From: Dama dama
Lineage: Eukaryota > Chordata > Mammalia > Artiodactyla > Cervidae
Assembly (NCBI RefSeq): GCF_033118175.1
Contig: NC_083701.1
Span: forward strand, 11,303,501 to 11,367,500
Reading direction: 5' to 3'
DNA: 64,000 nt
Part shown: positions 34,737 to 46,101 of the stretch, piece after piece
Position numbering within the stretch: position 1 is the first letter of the stretch
How the letters are laid out: each line of letters opens with the position of its first letter
Made by a program: the position numbers and the translations under genes
Notes under the pieces: generated by a model
What the model was told of the DNA's origin: nothing
What the model saw: only the letters and a program-made list of their open reading frames with translations
Database searches by the model: none

Positions 34737-35246
34737 AGGAAGCAGGCTTTTCTAAAAAGGAGTACAATTATCTGGGAGAGAGTAGTACTCCTCAAATTAT
34801 GTAGGGATAAAACCCGAGGAGTTTTTTTAAGCAGCCTTTAGAAAATTGAAGTTTCTTTCCAGAATAACCTCACAGCTCAAGGCTCTTTGGGAACTGACAG
34901 TTTTTGTATTCAAGCCATTGGCTCAAACACTCTGTTACTTGAAATCAGAAGCTATCTGGGGTATGTGTGTGTATGTGTATGCACTTCTTCCATTTTGCTG
35001 ATCTGGAAATGAATGGTCTCAGTTTTAAAATCAGTTAATATTTTATAATGTTTGCTTGCAACTTACGGGAGCGTGCTTCATGAGAAATTAACTCATGTTA
35101 AATGAAATTGGGAACACTTACTCCATAACCTCTAGTTCGGGTTTTTTTAAAAAGCCTTGAGATGAACAAGAAAAACACTCTGTTAAAGGTGACTATTAAA
35201 AAAAAAAAATGTTTCTGTACCTTCATGGTCCAAGTTTGATAGAAGT

Positions 35247-35405
35247 AATAAATTATAACTACCATTTGTTGAGTGCCTGCTACATGCCAGCTGCCTGTTG
35301 TCACTTCATCATCTCAACAGTCCTGCATGAAAGACATTGTCATCCCCAATTTAGGGGTGAAGGGACCTGGTTTAAATTACTGGCACAGCTAGTAAGTTTA
35401 AATTT
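35247..35405 (-). mobile_element. MIR SINE, antisense
   Basis: It reads accatttgttgagtgcctgctacatgccagctgcctg, then catctcaacagtcctgcatgaaagacattgtcatcccc and ctggcacagctagtaagt, a clear MIR in reverse. Confidence 0.65.
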
Positions 35406-36306
35406 AAACCTGGCTTAAATTACTTGCACAACTTGTCAGTAGCTACAAGTCTTGAAGCTTATTTCTTTATCATCCCAAAGCTGCCGAGGCAGAATTGCTA
35501 AGACTGTTAGCTGTCAGAGGTGAATGACTGCTGACCTAGGATAGCAAACTGAGGATTCATTGAGTGGGATGCAGAACTCGTGGGCACGCCGTCCTGGGGT
35601 GCCTCACCTGTGGAGACAGACAGACAAGAAAAGAAGCAGTAATCCTGTAACTTGAAAGTGCTAGATGGGTCACTTAAAAAGGAGAGCAGTTTTATTCCTT
35701 CAGACTAGAGCTGGAATTGAGGATTGCCCACAAAGTATTTCCCCAATTTCACTCTTATTACTACTGTGTCCTTTGTAATTAACCTAACTGGTACATGAAC
35801 AACAAGGCACTTAGACCAATATATTCATATATTCTCTTACATAGATTAAACATGCCTCCTGCACACCATCATTAATGTATCATGGGTTCGTTCTGACAGG
35901 TTTGGGATCAAAAGCTGATTTAGCCTCTGATTGGTGGTGAGATACCTGTGCACAGAGAACACATTAAGCAATTGGGTCTTCATTTCTGTAAAGGGAATAA
36001 TCATTTCTGCCTCACTGGACTGTTGTGAAGAATAACACATATGATTCAGACCTGGTGGTGGTGGTGTTGATTGCCTTCATCCCTATCAGCTCGAGGCTTT
36101 CTGAAAAAGCTGGGGGAGAGTCTGGACAAATCTAGTTTGTTATCGTAGATCTGCGACCGTGGAGATGTGTGCAAGACCCTTCACCTCGCCCTCCACCCCA
36201 TTTCAGTCTTCAGTATTCTTATTCTGAAAATGGGGCAGTAATGCCTACTTTGTGAAAATTGGAAAATACGTATATAAAATACTTAGTGTTGATGCTAGGA
36301 CATAGT

Positions 36307-36511
36307 GTGTGTTAGTTGCTTAGTCAAGTCCAACTCTTTGCGACCCCATGGACTGTAGCCCACCAGGCTCCTCTGTCCATAGCATTTTCCAGACAAGAAT
36401 ACTGAAGTGGGTAGCCATTCTCCAGGGGATCTTCCCGACCTGGGGATTGAACCCAGGTCTCCTGCATTGCAGGCAGATTCTTTATACCCTGTGAGCCACC
36501 AGGGAAGCCCG
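36307..36511 (-). mobile_element. Bov-tA/Bov-A SINE, antisense, 9-bp TSD
   Basis: It runs from gtgttagttgcttagtcaagtcc through gcgaccccatggactgtagccc to ggattgaacccaggtctcctgc and gagccaccagggaagccc. It is flanked by ggacatagt at 36298-36306 and 36512-36520. Confidence 0.92.
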
Positions 36512-36639
36512 GGACATAGTAATCAGTGATAAGTATTATAATTGCAGTTAATTGCAAAAAAAAATTAATCAAAGCTAGAAAACTTTTAGCCTGTATTTCT
36601 TCAAATTATTTATTTATTCTTGTATTCTTTTATCTTTTT

Positions 36640-37460
36640 GCGACTCCAGTTACTTTTATGTCAGATAGCATCCCCACAGGTCGTCAAGACTCTGCTTGTT
36701 CAGTTTTAGTCTTTATACTTTTTGTGCTTCAGTTTGGATAATGTCTACTTACTGTCCTCAAGTTGGCTGCTTCTGTCTTCTGCAGCGTCTGGTCTGCTAT
36801 TAGTCTCACCCAATGAATTTTTTTATTTGAGTATTGTAGTTTTTAGTTCTTGGATTTCCACTTAGTCCTTGAGAATTTTTGTTTCCTCTGTAATTCTTCA
36901 TCTTTTCACCCATTTTATCCAACTTTTCCTATACATTCTTGAATGTATTTGTAGCATTTATTTATTTTTGGTTGTGCTGGGTCTTTGTTGCTACTCCTGG
37001 GCTTTCTCTAGCTGTGCTGAGTGTAGGTCACCCTTTGTTGCAGGGCACGGAAGTCTCTCTTGTTGCAGAGCACAGGCTCTGTGCATGGGCTTCAGGTTGT
37101 AGCACATGGGCTCAGTCATTGTGGTCCACAGGCTTAGTTACTGTATGGCATGTAGAAGCTTCCTGGACCAGGTATCAACCCTGTGTGCCCTGCATTTGCA
37201 GGTGGATTTTTATCCACTGTACCAGCAGGGAAGTCCTGTACTATTTATTTTTGAAATTATTTCATACTAAACCCAACATCTAGGTTTTCTGTGGTTCTGC
37301 TTCTCTCGACTTTTTGTCTGTTGAATTTTAGCTGCATAACTTCTGTTTCTTTGCGTATTCAATAGTTTCTGTTTGCAAGGTAGACTTAGTGAATTACATG
37401 TTGTAGAGACTCTGGATAGTTATCTTTCTAAGAAGTGTGTTTATTTTAGTGCACAGTTAA
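36640..37460 (-). mobile_element. Probable old L1 LINE segment, antisense
   Basis: T-rich text such as tgcttcagtttggataatgtctacttactgtcctcaag and ttttagttcttggatttccacttag resembles old mammalian L1 3' sequence in reverse. It is interrupted by a CHR SINE at 36954-37236. Family assignment is by memory of the pattern only. Confidence 0.4.
36954..37236 (-). mobile_element. Long CHR-type SINE, antisense
   Basis: It reads gcatttatttatttttggttgtgctggg, ttgttgctactcctgggc, gttgcagagcacaggctctg and accaggtatcaaccctg, with the end accagcagggaagtcc. Confidence 0.85.
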
Positions 37461-37486
37461 ATTGCTGGTGATCACCATCACCTTGA

Positions 37487-37603
37487 CTGCAACAGGCATG
37501 AGTTTGAGCAAACTCTGGGAGACAGTGAAAGACAGGGAAGCCTGGTGTGCTACAGTCCATGGGGTCACAAAAAGTCAGATACAACTTAGCAACTGAACAA
37601 CAG
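37487..37603 (+). mobile_element. BovB 3' end insertion with 12-bp TSD
   Basis: It reads caggcatgagtttgagcaaac, gacagtgaaagacagggaag and catggggtcacaaaaagtc, with the end gcaactgaacaac. The perfect flanking repeat is ccatcaccttga at 37475-37486 and 37604-37615. Confidence 0.9.
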
Positions 37604-37628
37604 CCATCACCTTGATCCTGTGAAAAGC

Positions 37629-38312
37629 TTTTTTTTTTTTTTTCATTTATTTTTATTAGTTGGAGGCTAATTACTTTACAATATTGTAGTGGTTTTTGTC
37701 ATACATCGACATGAATCAGCCATGGATTTACAAGTATTCCCCATCCCGATTCCCCCTCCCACCTCCCTCTCCAGCCGATTCCTCTGGGTCTTCCCAGTGC
37801 ACCAGGCCTGAGCACTTGTCTCATGCATCCAGCCTGGACTGGTGATCTGTTTCACCCTAGATAATATACATGTTTCGGTGCTATTCTCTCGGAACATCCC
37901 ACCCTCGCCTTCTCCCACAGAGTCCAAAAGTCTGTTCTGTATTTCTGTGTCTCTTTTTCTGTTTTGCATATAGGGTTATCGTTACCATCTTTCTAAATTC
38001 CATATATATGTGTTAGTATACTGTAATGGTCTTTATCTTTCTGGCTTACTTCAGTCTGTATAATGGGCTCCAGTTTCATCCATCTCATTAGAACTGATTC
38101 AAATGAATTCTTTTTAATGGCTGAGTAATATTCCATGGTGTATATGTACCACAGCTTCCTTATCCATTCGTCTGCTGATGGGCATCTAGGTTGCTTCCAT
38201 GTCCTGGCTATTATAAACAGTGCTGCGATGAACATTGGGGTGCACATGTCTCTTTCAGATCTGGTTTCCTCAGTGTGTATGCCCAGAAGTGGGATTGCTG
38301 GGTCATACGGCA
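37629..38312 (-). mobile_element. 5'-truncated ruminant L1 with 13-bp TSD and ORF2 C-terminus
   Basis: This is a reverse-oriented L1: poly(T), the 3' UTR (ggaggctaattactttacaat ... catacatcgacatgaatcagcc), and on the minus strand at 37993-38247 the end of ORF2 reading TPMFIAALFIIARTWKQP, then DEWIRKLWYIYTMEYYSAIK. The reverse transcriptase core is missing through 5' truncation. The flanking repeat gaaaagctttttt occurs at 37622-37634 (running into the T-tail) and 38313-38325. The rather intact frame suggests a fairly recent insertion. Confidence 0.9.
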
Positions 38313-38714
38313 GAAAAGCTTTTTTAGGGTGAGTTTGTTTTAGTTTTGCTCACGGTCCTAGGATGCAGCTCTATGTCCTGCCACATGGTCTGTACTCCAA
38401 AGGTACAGTCCTCTGGGACTTCAGCCCACAGTGCTTACCATGCCCTGCTGACTTTGTGGGACTTGAATTCCATGCCTTACTCAGCCTAGGGAAGTGGCTG
38501 AAACCTGCTCGGCTCTCAGATGTTGTCCTCCACAGGGCTTCTTGAAGTGTCAGTCATACATGTGCAGTGCAGGGTCAGCCAGGGATTTGAAGGGAGGGTA
38601 TACACAGACATGCAGGCTCTCCTTTCTCTGACTTCCTCCTTTCTAGGATCCACGCCCCACACCCACCCCGCCCCCCACTCCCGCCACTCAATTTCCAGCT
38701 GCTAACGCAATCCT

Positions 38715-38853
38715 TGGAGAAAGAAATGGCAGTGCACTCCAGTGTTCTTGCCTGGAGAATCCCAAGGGTGGGGGCGCCTGGTGGGCTGCCATCTATGGAG
38801 TCGCACAGAGTCGGACACAACTGAAGCGACGTAGCAGCAGCAGCAGCAGCAAC
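38715..38853 (+). mobile_element. Bov-A monomer SINE with AGC tail and 11-bp TSD
   Basis: It reads tggagaaagaaatggcagtgc, gcctggtgggctgccatcta and gagtcgcacagagtcggac, with a (AGC)n tail at 38832-38850. It is flanked by aacgcaatcct at 38704-38714 and 38854-38864. It lacks the tRNA-like head. Confidence 0.93.
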
Positions 38854-39172
38854 AACGCAATCCTGAACTCTGACCTCTGACACCTTAGCTCAGTAAAATG
38901 CACTTTCTGCAGCAGTTCTGTTCTCCTTGCCCAGCGTGGACTGAGGTCTGCCCTCAGGAGAAAAGCCAGTAACAGATGGTCTTTCCCAGAGCAGGGTGGC
39001 ATCCCTGCCTCTTTCTTCATGCCTTTGTGTACTTTCCATTGACTTCAAACGATTGTTGTTTTTATATTTTGTCCATCGTTTATCATTGTTAATGAAAGGA
39101 GCATCAGCCTGGCAGAAGTTACTGTCAAGTTAGCAAGTGCAGGCCTTTGATTATTAGAATCACATATGAGAA

Positions 39173-39511
39173 GGTTTCCCTGGTGGCCCAGTGGTGGAGA
39201 GTCCAGCTGCCAGTGCAGGAGACTCGCATTCAACCCTGATCCGAGAGGATCCCACATGCCGTGGAGCAACTAAGCATGTGCACCACAACTATTAAGCCTG
39301 TGGCTCTAGAGCCCAGGAGCTGCAGCTACTGAAGTCTGTGAGCATAGAGCCTGTGCTCCACAAGAGACGCCACCTCCATGAGAGGCCTGCACACTGCAAC
39401 TAGAGAATAGACCCTGCTCGCCGCAACTAGAGAATAGACCCTGCTCGCCACAACCAGAGAAAAGGCCGAGCAGCAGCAAAGACCCAGCAGAGCCAAAAAA
39501 AATTTTTTTTA
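39173..39511 (+). mobile_element. Long CHR-type SINE with internal tandem duplication
   Basis: The head ggtttccctggtggcccagtgg is followed by gatcccacatgccgtggagc and cctgtgctccacaagagac. The segment caactagagaatagaccctgctcgcc is present twice (39397-39450), which makes the copy longer than usual. The A/T tail leads into a 25-bp tandem repeat. Confidence 0.85.
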
Positions 39512-39515
39512 ATTA

Positions 39516-39590
39516 TATATGACTAATTCATTTATTATTGTATATGACTAATTCATTTATTATCGTATATGACTAATTCATTTATTAAGC
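39516..39590. repeat. Three tandem copies of a 25-bp unit
   Basis: tatatgactaattcattta, followed by ttattg or ttatcg or ttaagc, occurs at 39516, 39541 and 39566 with almost no divergence. It immediately follows the tail of the preceding SINE. Confidence 0.95.
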
Positions 39591-40169
39591 CCTTATTATA
39601 CCTAGAGGTGGAAAGAATTGACAGAACACTCTTGGCTCATAGGCGATTACTATGTTTTAAGGCAATCTGACTTAAATCAATAAATAATAAATGCCAGTGT
39701 ATGACAAGTGACTTGAGAGGTATACCTTCAACTGAGGTTAGTGAAGTTGAAAGTTGGCATTTCATTTGTTCAGTTGGAACTATTAAGTACCAGCAAGATG
39801 AGTGAGTAATAGTATGAACAGGAGAAGTAGTGATGTCTGCTCTCTTAGTTTATTGCAAAGTAAAATATATTTATCTACAGTCACACTTGATTTGAGGTTA
39901 AATTTTAAAGTCTGCCTGGATAGAAAGTAACCCATGGAGTCAAAGCAAGCCTTGAATATGCTTGGATGGCCTATAAAGTACACTTAAAATAGAACTCATG
40001 TGTTTTTACATGGCATTGGCAGTCCTTTAGGAGCCCTGGTATTTAAAACACACACACCGTCTTTAAGCCAGTCCCCCTTGGCCCAGGGAGAGAGGCCTCT
40101 GCCAGCAGGTGGAGAGCAGGTTGTCGTGTCCTCCTGCCCCAGGACATGCGCTCATCGAGTGGAATGGGG

Positions 40170-40204
40170 GCTCTCTCTATCTCTGTCTCTCTCTCTTGTT
40201 CTTT
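40170..40204. repeat. (TC)n-rich simple repeat
   Basis: ctctctctatctctgtctctctctc. Confidence 0.85.
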
Positions 40205-40329
40205 CAGATCTGCTAAGTTAAATCTCATCAGTTCAAGGCACAGATATGTAACCCCATTTGTGGTTTTCTGTCCCTCTCTCTGACCCTTCTTACTGTTTAA
40301 AGATTCAGGTCAGTAGCTATCTATAGACT

Positions 40330-41065
40330 TTTTTTTTTTTAACTTTTTTGTTTTATATTGGAATATAGCCGGTTAGGAGAAGGCAACGGCACCCCACTCC
40401 AGTACACTTGCCTGGAAAATCCCATGGACGGAGGAGCCTGGTGAGCTGCAGTCCACGGGGTCGCGAAGAGTCGGACATGACTGAGCGACTTCACTTTCCC
40501 TTTTCACTCTCATGCTTTGGAGAAGGAAATGGCACCCCACTCCAGGGTTCGTGCCTGGAGAATCCCAGGGACGGGGGAGCCTGGTGGGCTGCCGTCTGTG
40601 GGGTCGCACAGAGTCGGACGCGACTGCAGCGACTCAGCAGCAGCAGCAGCATAGCCGGTTAACGATGTTGTGATAGTTTCAGGTGGACAGCAGAAGGACT
40701 CAGCCATACACACACATGCGTCCATTCTCCACTTCCCCCTCCAACTCCCCTCCCATCCAGGCTGCCACGTAACACTGAGCAGAGCGCCCTGTCTCTACAG
40801 CAGGTCCTTGCTGATCACCCACTTTAATAGAGCTGTGCATACATGTGGATCCCAAACTCCGTGACTGTCCCCTCCCCCTGTGCTCCCCACCCCTCAACCC
40901 CTTACCCAGTAACCCTAAGTTAGTTCTCTGTGATTCTGTTTCTGTTTTGTGAATAAGTTCATGAGTATCATTTCCGCATGTAAGGGATGTCACATGGGAT
41001 CTGTCCTTCTCTGTCTGACTGACTTCACTCAGCAGGACCATCTCTAGATCTGTAGTTCTTTTTTC
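40330..41065 (-). mobile_element. Artiodactyl L1 3' region, antisense, split by a Bov-A2
   Basis: It starts poly(T) ... ttgttttatattggaatatagccgg, resumes after the SINE as aacgatgttgtgatagtttcagg, then ctccccacccctcaacccc and gacttcactcagcaggacc. This is the reverse complement of artiodactyl L1 3' UTR and adjoining sequence. The upstream limit is uncertain. Confidence 0.75.
40376..40650 (+). mobile_element. Full-length dimeric Bov-A2 SINE with 11-bp TSD
   Basis: Two Bov-A units in tandem: ggagaaggcaacggcacccc ... gagtcggacatgactgagcg, the linker ttcactttcccttttcactctcatgc, then ggagaaggaaatggcacccc ... gagtcggacgcgactgcagc, with an AGC tail. The perfect TSD atagccggtta lies at 40365-40375 and 40651-40661, inside an older L1. 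Confidence 0.95.
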
Positions 41066-42263
41066 AGGACCACCTTTCTCCTTTGGACAACCCTCGCTGA
41101 CCACTGCAGTTAAGATTCCGTAGCCTGCCTGTACCTTACTGCTTGTTTCAAACTGCATTCGACCATGCTCTTGGGTGGTTTATATCTCATTAAATCCGGA
41201 CTGTTTTTCCTGCATGAAGATGTTTCACTTCTCTGGAGGAAAGCCAGGGTCTCTGGTTTTGTTTCTGTGTATGGCACTTTCCCCAGATGCGCTTAAACCC
41301 TCTCTTTTCACACACGCTCTCCCAACCACCTGGCATATCACACGTGAAGCAGCTCCATCACGTTCTTCATGTTCTACACCATCGTAAGGCAGCCATGCTC
41401 TGTGATAACCTCCAGAAAGTAGTCATCCGTGTGTTGAATGCCGTATGTGGTTTGGGAGCGGACAAGAATCCTCAAGTGTCTGTTCCCAGGACTGGAGGGA
41501 CTTTCCAGTTGAGTCTTTGGCCCGGAAGGATAACTCCATGTTGATTTTTCTGGTCCTCTGTTTGGGTATGGAAATCAAGCAAGTTGCTGTTGGTCCTGAA
41601 GTGTCTTTCACTGACAATCAGCCCCATGAGACAGAACTCTCAGGAGCTGTCGGACGATGACTTTGGGCGGGCCGTTCATCGCTGGCATTCACCGACGGCA
41701 GAATGGTCGTCTTGCATGTCTCAGAAAATTTGTCTAACATACCCGTTCTCTCCGTGGAGAATTGCAGGGGGCTGCTTCTTTGGAGTGCCTGGGGCTGACT
41801 TTTTTTTTTTTTTTTTTTTTTAGTGACATTTTCTATTTTATTTTTTTTCCCCCATGCGGAAGTGTAATGTGGATTAGCATGTTTGCTGTAGAAAATTCAG
41901 ATGAACTGACAGAAGAAAGCACGACTCAGCCATGTTTCTTTCTACGCTCGTTTTGGTTTGTGTCTTTTCAGTCCCGACAGCACAGGTAGGGGGTGCCCAG
42001 CTGCAGTTCTACAGCCCTCTTCCTGCCTGTCTGCCCTCAGGGTGATGTCTGTTCCAGGAATTCTGAGATGGAGAGACCTGTCTTGCTGTATGCAGGCACA
42101 GTGACAAGTGGAAACTATGGCCCCAGTGCAGAAGAGCTGGGATGTGCCCGGGCTAGCCATAACTGCACATTTCTTAGCAAATCCCTTCATTTCTCAGGAC
42201 CTCATTTTATTATCTATGAAACAGAGAAGATGATTCCTACCATGTCTGTTTATGAGTTGAAAG
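41066..42263. other. Intronic sequence, one long T-run
   Basis: A T-run of about 23 bases lies at 41799-41821 and is not followed by a recognisable SINE. Segments at 41170-41300 may be diverged L2. No exon is seen. Confidence 0.4.
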
Positions 42264-42463
42264 TGAAAGTGTTAATCGCTCAGTCGTGTCTAACTCTAAC
42301 TAACTGTAGCCCATCAGACTCCTCTGTCCATGGGATTCTCCAGGCAAAAATACTGGAGTGGGTTGCCGTTCCCTTCTTCAGACGGTCTTCCCAACCCAGG
42401 CATCGAACGCGGGTCTCCTGCATTGCAGGCGATTCTTTATCACCTGAACTGCCAGGGAAGTGG
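42264..42463 (-). mobile_element. Bov-tA/Bov-A SINE, antisense
   Basis: It reads aatcgctcagtcgtgtctaac, gtccatgggattctccaggc, catcgaacgcgggtctcctgc and gaactgccagggaag. Confidence 0.88.
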
Positions 42464-42578
42464 TTATAAAGTGAGATGAAGATTCTTTTGCCACCTAGAA
42501 TGCACAGTACCTACCCTAAGGGGAGGCCATGAGGGCCAGTAAGGAATGCTTTTCCCCAGTGACCAAAACCAGAGTCCA

Positions 42579-42855
42579 GGGCTTCCCTGGTGGCTCAGTG
42601 GTAAAGAGTCCGGCTGCCAGTGCAGGAGACACAGGTTTGATCCCTGATCCGGGAAGATCCTATATGCCTTGGAGCAGCTGAACCTGCGAGCTGCAACTGC
42701 TGAAGCCCACGCGTCCTAGAGCCCGTGCTCCTCAGCAAGAGAAGCCAGGGCAGTGAGAAGCCCGCACACCGCAGCTGGAGAGCAGCCCTAGCTCGCCACA
42801 GCTGGAGAAAAGCCCGCGCAGCCTCGAAGACCCAGCACAGCCAAAAAGTAAATGA
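42579..42855 (+). mobile_element. Long CHR-type SINE, near full length
   Basis: It starts gggcttccctggtggctcagtgg, then gtttgatccctgatccggga, cgtcctagagcccgtgctcc, gcagtgagaagcccgcacacc and cgaagacccagcacagccaaaaagtaaa. Confidence 0.9.
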
Positions 42856-43072
42856 AGTAGCAATGGAGGAATCCAGCCTAGCCCTCTCGACCGCTTTCAT
42901 GTGTTTGCGCTGACGTCCTCCCCTGAACTCGCTGGACTCGGTCCTTGTCGAGGGCAAGAGCTTTGCCTTTAGACTCTGCTAACATTTCCTCTGTGCTTCT
43001 GAAATTCTGAAGTCATAGATCCCTTTATAATCTGACAAAAATGGGTTTTCTCCTGAATTTTTAAAAACTTTT

Positions 43073-43257
43073 AAAATTTTTATTCATTTATTTTAATTGG
43101 AGTATACTTTCTTTACAGTGATGTATTAGTCTCTGCTGTACAAAGCGTGAATCAACTCTGAAGTATACATAGATCCCTTCCCTCAGGAGCTTCCGTCTCA
43201 CCCCCGCCCCATCCCCTCCCTCTTGGTCATCACAGAGCACAGAGCTGAAATTCCGCA
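43073..43257 (-). mobile_element. Artiodactyl L1 3' UTR fragment, antisense
   Basis: It reads ttcatttattttaattggagtatac, cagtgatgtattagtctctgctgtac and atcacagagcacagagctga. Parts of it are the reverse complement of the same L1 region present at 2866-3112. Confidence 0.7.
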
Positions 43258-44816
43258 TAATTTATTAACCAGGAAGCTAAAGCTGGGAACCACTAGGCCA
43301 CAAGATGCACCCGAGGCCAGACATAATGACCTAAATAATCTTTGTATCTCAGTGTGGGTGTTTGATGCACGTTTATAGTGAAACGTGAAACCATGTATTT
43401 TCTTAAGCCATATTTTTAAAGTACATCTTTTTATGAGAAAACTTGGCTCCACTGGGTGATGGGCACTCCTACTGCGGGAGACTTGAGTGGGAGAGGAATT
43501 TGCTCCTCTCCTTTGTAGCTTTTTCAGGGGCCAGATCTAAAATTGCCTCAGGAGCCATCAGCAAAGCAGGGTGTGATGTGTATTTGATCTGGCAGTTAGG
43601 AAGCCTGAATAATGGAGCCAGAGGACAGAACATTTCTGCTTCGGCTATGATGGAGTGATGCTCAAGTGCTGTTTAAATGCTGAGTAATGGCCCGGTGGAA
43701 CTCCACGGCATCTTTTCTCAGGGCTCCGTGAGTTAATGGGTCTGTCAGTGCTGCAGAAATGTGAGTTTGCATGCTGCGTTTCCAGACAACACCCCGGGAG
43801 CTCAGGCAGATTCCTGCAGAAGCTCGGCTAGAACTTGGAAAGAACAGATCCAAATTCGAAATGACCTTGAAAAGGCAGAGGGATGACTCACTCAAAGTGG
43901 TATGGAGAAAGGCAGTTTACCAAGAAAACAAAATGTACACAGGGCTTTTCTGTCTCCAAGGATGTTGCCTTTCATCTTAACCAGTGCAGGGGGTGGGAGC
44001 AGATGGGGAAACGGAGGCCCAGGACGTGAAATAACTGCTCAGAATCAAGTGGATGTTGTATCTCAGAAAATACAGACTCTTAAGTCCAGAACTTATCCCC
44101 CAATGGTGTCTGACGAAATTAAAACAGGTTGTTTTCGGGGTCACAGGATAGGTTTGCTGGTTTCATGGATTGGTGTGGCAAAAGAGATCTGAGCCCGTGT
44201 GATAATGAACGGGAGTGGAAGGCAGTGCTTTTAAACTTAGCACGCCTGGTTCTAGACCAGAGACAGTGGGCTCTGGAGAGACCCAAGGCCCCATGTTAGT
44301 CTCTTCTTAACCCCTGGGTACTTGATGGTACCTTGGCAGTAGCTGTCACCTCTTACCTGAAGCGTACTTTACCCTAAATCAGCTTGTTAACTACATATCC
44401 TTTAGGTTGCTGCTCAGTTCCCATCTCTTCTGAAGCCTAGTCTGCTGCATCCACGCTCTGCTGTGTGTTCATTTATCAGACTCTGAATGGGTACCTACAA
44501 CCGGCTATGTTAAATAGTAATATCTTTTCACACAACGGAAAGGAAATAAAATTAGAACTCTTCCTTGTGCCGTACGAATGCATCCATTGCTGATGAATTG
44601 ACTGTTTAAATATTAAAAAGAAAACTGAATTAAATACTAGAAGGTTTAGGACATACTGTAAATAATGTTAGAACTCTTCTTCCTGCTGTGTGAACAAATA
44701 ACATTGCACTGGATTAAAGACTTAGATGTTTAGAAAAATACTGAACATTAGAAGGGTTAAGGAGTAGAAGCAAGGCAGGAAACTCTAAAGTCTTTTGAGT
44801 AAAGACTGATATATTT
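43258..44816. other. Intronic sequence, nothing certain
   Basis: Possible decayed MIR (reverse) at 43990-44060 and an L2-like piece at 44395-44460. No exon is seen. Confidence 0.4.
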
Positions 44817-44985
44817 GGGACTTCTCTGGTGGTCCAGTGGCTAAGACTGGCTCCCAATGCAGGGTCCCCAGATCGGGGAACTAGATCCCACATGCTGCAA
44901 CTAAGAGTTTGCATGCCTCAACTAAAGATCCCACATGCCACAATGAAGACCCAGTGCAATGAAATAAATAAATATTTTTTAGAAA
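44817..44985 (+). mobile_element. Short CHR-type SINE
   Basis: It starts gggacttctctggtggtccagtgg, then cagatcggggaactagatcccacatgctgc and gaagacccagtgcaatgaaataaataaat. Confidence 0.85.
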
Positions 44986-46101
44986 CGGGTGTATTTGACT
45001 ACATGAAATTTCAAAAGTTCATGACCATAGGCACCACTGAAAAGTGAAAAGACAAATGGGAAAAAAAATCCGTGACAAGTATTACAAAAAATTGCCACCC
45101 CTTAAGCAAAACAGTCTTTTTATAATAGATATGAATTATGACAGGGTTTATTGTAGATTATCACAATTAAAATAATTAGATTCAATTGTATTGAATTTCT
45201 CAATCTTTATTCAGTAGGGAAAAAGCAAGCCATGGAGTCTTACATAATACCACATTTTTTTTTTTTTAAGTGAACTAAGAACGAGGAGAAAATCTATATG
45301 TGTGTGTATATTTTTTATGTGTAGAAAAAGTTTACAGATTATTAACTTGGCTCGTTTCAAGGAGATGATTGAAAGAGGAAAGAAATAATAATTTTTATCT
45401 TTGTACATCTCTATAGTACTATATGGATTATTTTTGTAATTTTAAAAACAAATGGAGTTAATTTTGTGCAAGTATGATTTGTGCTACCAGGTATGTGTAG
45501 TATAGTATAAAAGAATTTATTGCTTCCCTCTCTGTGCCAGCACTATAATTTATGACATGTATTACATGGCTTTTTTTTTTTTATTGTAGTTATAGTTCAT
45601 TGTTTTTTCACCCCTGGCACATGGCCCATGCTGAGTCTTCTTTTGAAGGAAGAAAGAAGGCTTGTTCCAGGAGAATTCACTATGGGCACGGAGCACTAAC
45701 TTGTATGTCAGACTCAGCGCTGGGAACTGGTTGCATAACAACAGATTATACAAGGCTAGGAGCCTGGGTGTTGCAGGAGATTGAGAGCAAATAACAAGCT
45801 TGCTTGGGAGGGCACAGTTGTATCTGATCTTGAAAGAGGCAGGCTGGGCCTGGAACTGTGATGGAGTTTGGTGGACTGGGAACTTGGGCTAGGTTGTATA
45901 ACCATAGTACGATAATACCCCTACTTAAACTGTCCTCCTGAAGATTTTTTCTAATATCATAAGGATAAACTGATAAGCACAAGTTGCTCTGGACTCTTGG
46001 CATAGAAGATAACTTGCATAAAGATCTTGGAAGAGAAGCTAGGCTCCCAGGAGAGAGAATACAGCAAACTGAGGAAGTGAGTCTTGCTTTGCAGGGAGGA
46101 A
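44986..46101. other. AT-rich intronic sequence, nothing recognised
   Basis: It holds T-runs at 45259-45269 and 45570-45582 and no recognised repeat family or exon. Confidence 0.4.

Noticed and set aside
34495..34767. Frame ending LQETKRLRLKLARQPPK (-), as a possible protein C-terminus
   Set aside because: The frame is made of Bov-A and a TH dipeptide run and only the last two dozen residues are unique; no protein recognised.
37993..38247. 84-codon frame (-) as a host gene
   Set aside because: It is the C-terminus of L1 ORF2 in a truncated element, not a host gene.
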